The notes under the pieces were generated by a model. The model was given only the letters and a program-made list of their open reading frames with translations. It was not told where the DNA came from and ran no database searches. The position numbers were made by a program, and so were the translations under genes. A DNA stretch of 64,000 nt from Cristatella mucedo (Eukaryota > Bryozoa > Phylactolaemata > Cristatellidae): assembly GCA_009760855.2 (NCBI GenBank), contig WPIO01000007.1:3788001-3852000 (forward strand), read 5' to 3'. This document shows, in pieces, positions 63,913-64,000 of the stretch; the first letter of the stretch is position 1; the number at the start of each line of letters is the position of its first letter.

Positions 63913-64000
63913 CTGCAAAGTTGCAATACGAAGGACAGGCACAGCTAAATATATTCTCGGATTATTGCAGATCACATAGTGGAACAGATAAATAGCTGAA

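Overview
The window is nuclear DNA from an invertebrate animal. It has GT-AG introns of 41 bp to 10 kb, long (AC)n and (AG)n microsatellites, tRNA-derived SINEs, CR1/L2-like LINE wreckage and Tc1/mariner fossils. The protein divergence suggests a lophotrochozoan, perhaps a flatworm. That placement is inference; the species cannot be read from the sequence. There is no sign of bacterial or organelle DNA.

One host gene dominates. On the minus strand, from about 63.5 kb down to 11.4 kb, 33 short exons can be joined into a single reading frame of about 1,688 codons. It encodes DEPDC5 (Iml1), the GATOR1 subunit that represses TORC1 when amino acids are scarce. Splice phases agree at every junction. 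Order and content follow the known protein: N-terminal domain, SABA, disordered linker, SHEN, DEP, C-terminal domain. The weakest points are the 5' end (E1), a GC-AG donor after E6, a weak donor after E5, and the small exon E22, which was chosen partly because it restores phase. At the right edge, about 240 bp upstream of E1, is the possible last exon of another gene on the same strand.

The introns and the left flank are mobile-element debris. (1) 0-11 kb, outside DEPDC5: two Tc1/mariner remnants, SINEs, a GC/CpG-rich stretch at 2.8-5.7 kb with local repeats and an LTR-like end, and long (AC)n tracts. (2) 12.8-53 kb: a deeply nested landscape of CR1/L2-like LINEs. The longest copy is 21.4-25.0 kb, followed by an internally deleted copy at 25.2-26.7 kb; others lie at 30.5-31.8, 33.8-35.0 (longest open frame, 346 codons), 35.3-37.6, 47.3-49.6 and 51.2-52.0 kb. 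(3) 41,546-43,172: a short LTR retrotransposon with two LTRs, a PBS-like site, a polypurine tract, a 5-bp target duplication and a gag-like remnant. (4) 60.3-61.7 kb: a decayed plus-strand copy of an uncharacterised multicopy invertebrate gene family.

Two SINE families recur. Family 1 ends in a conserved tail of about 45 bp. Family 2 ends in the same 3' stem-loop as the LINEs, which suggests it borrows LINE machinery. Several microsatellites begin at SINE 3' ends.
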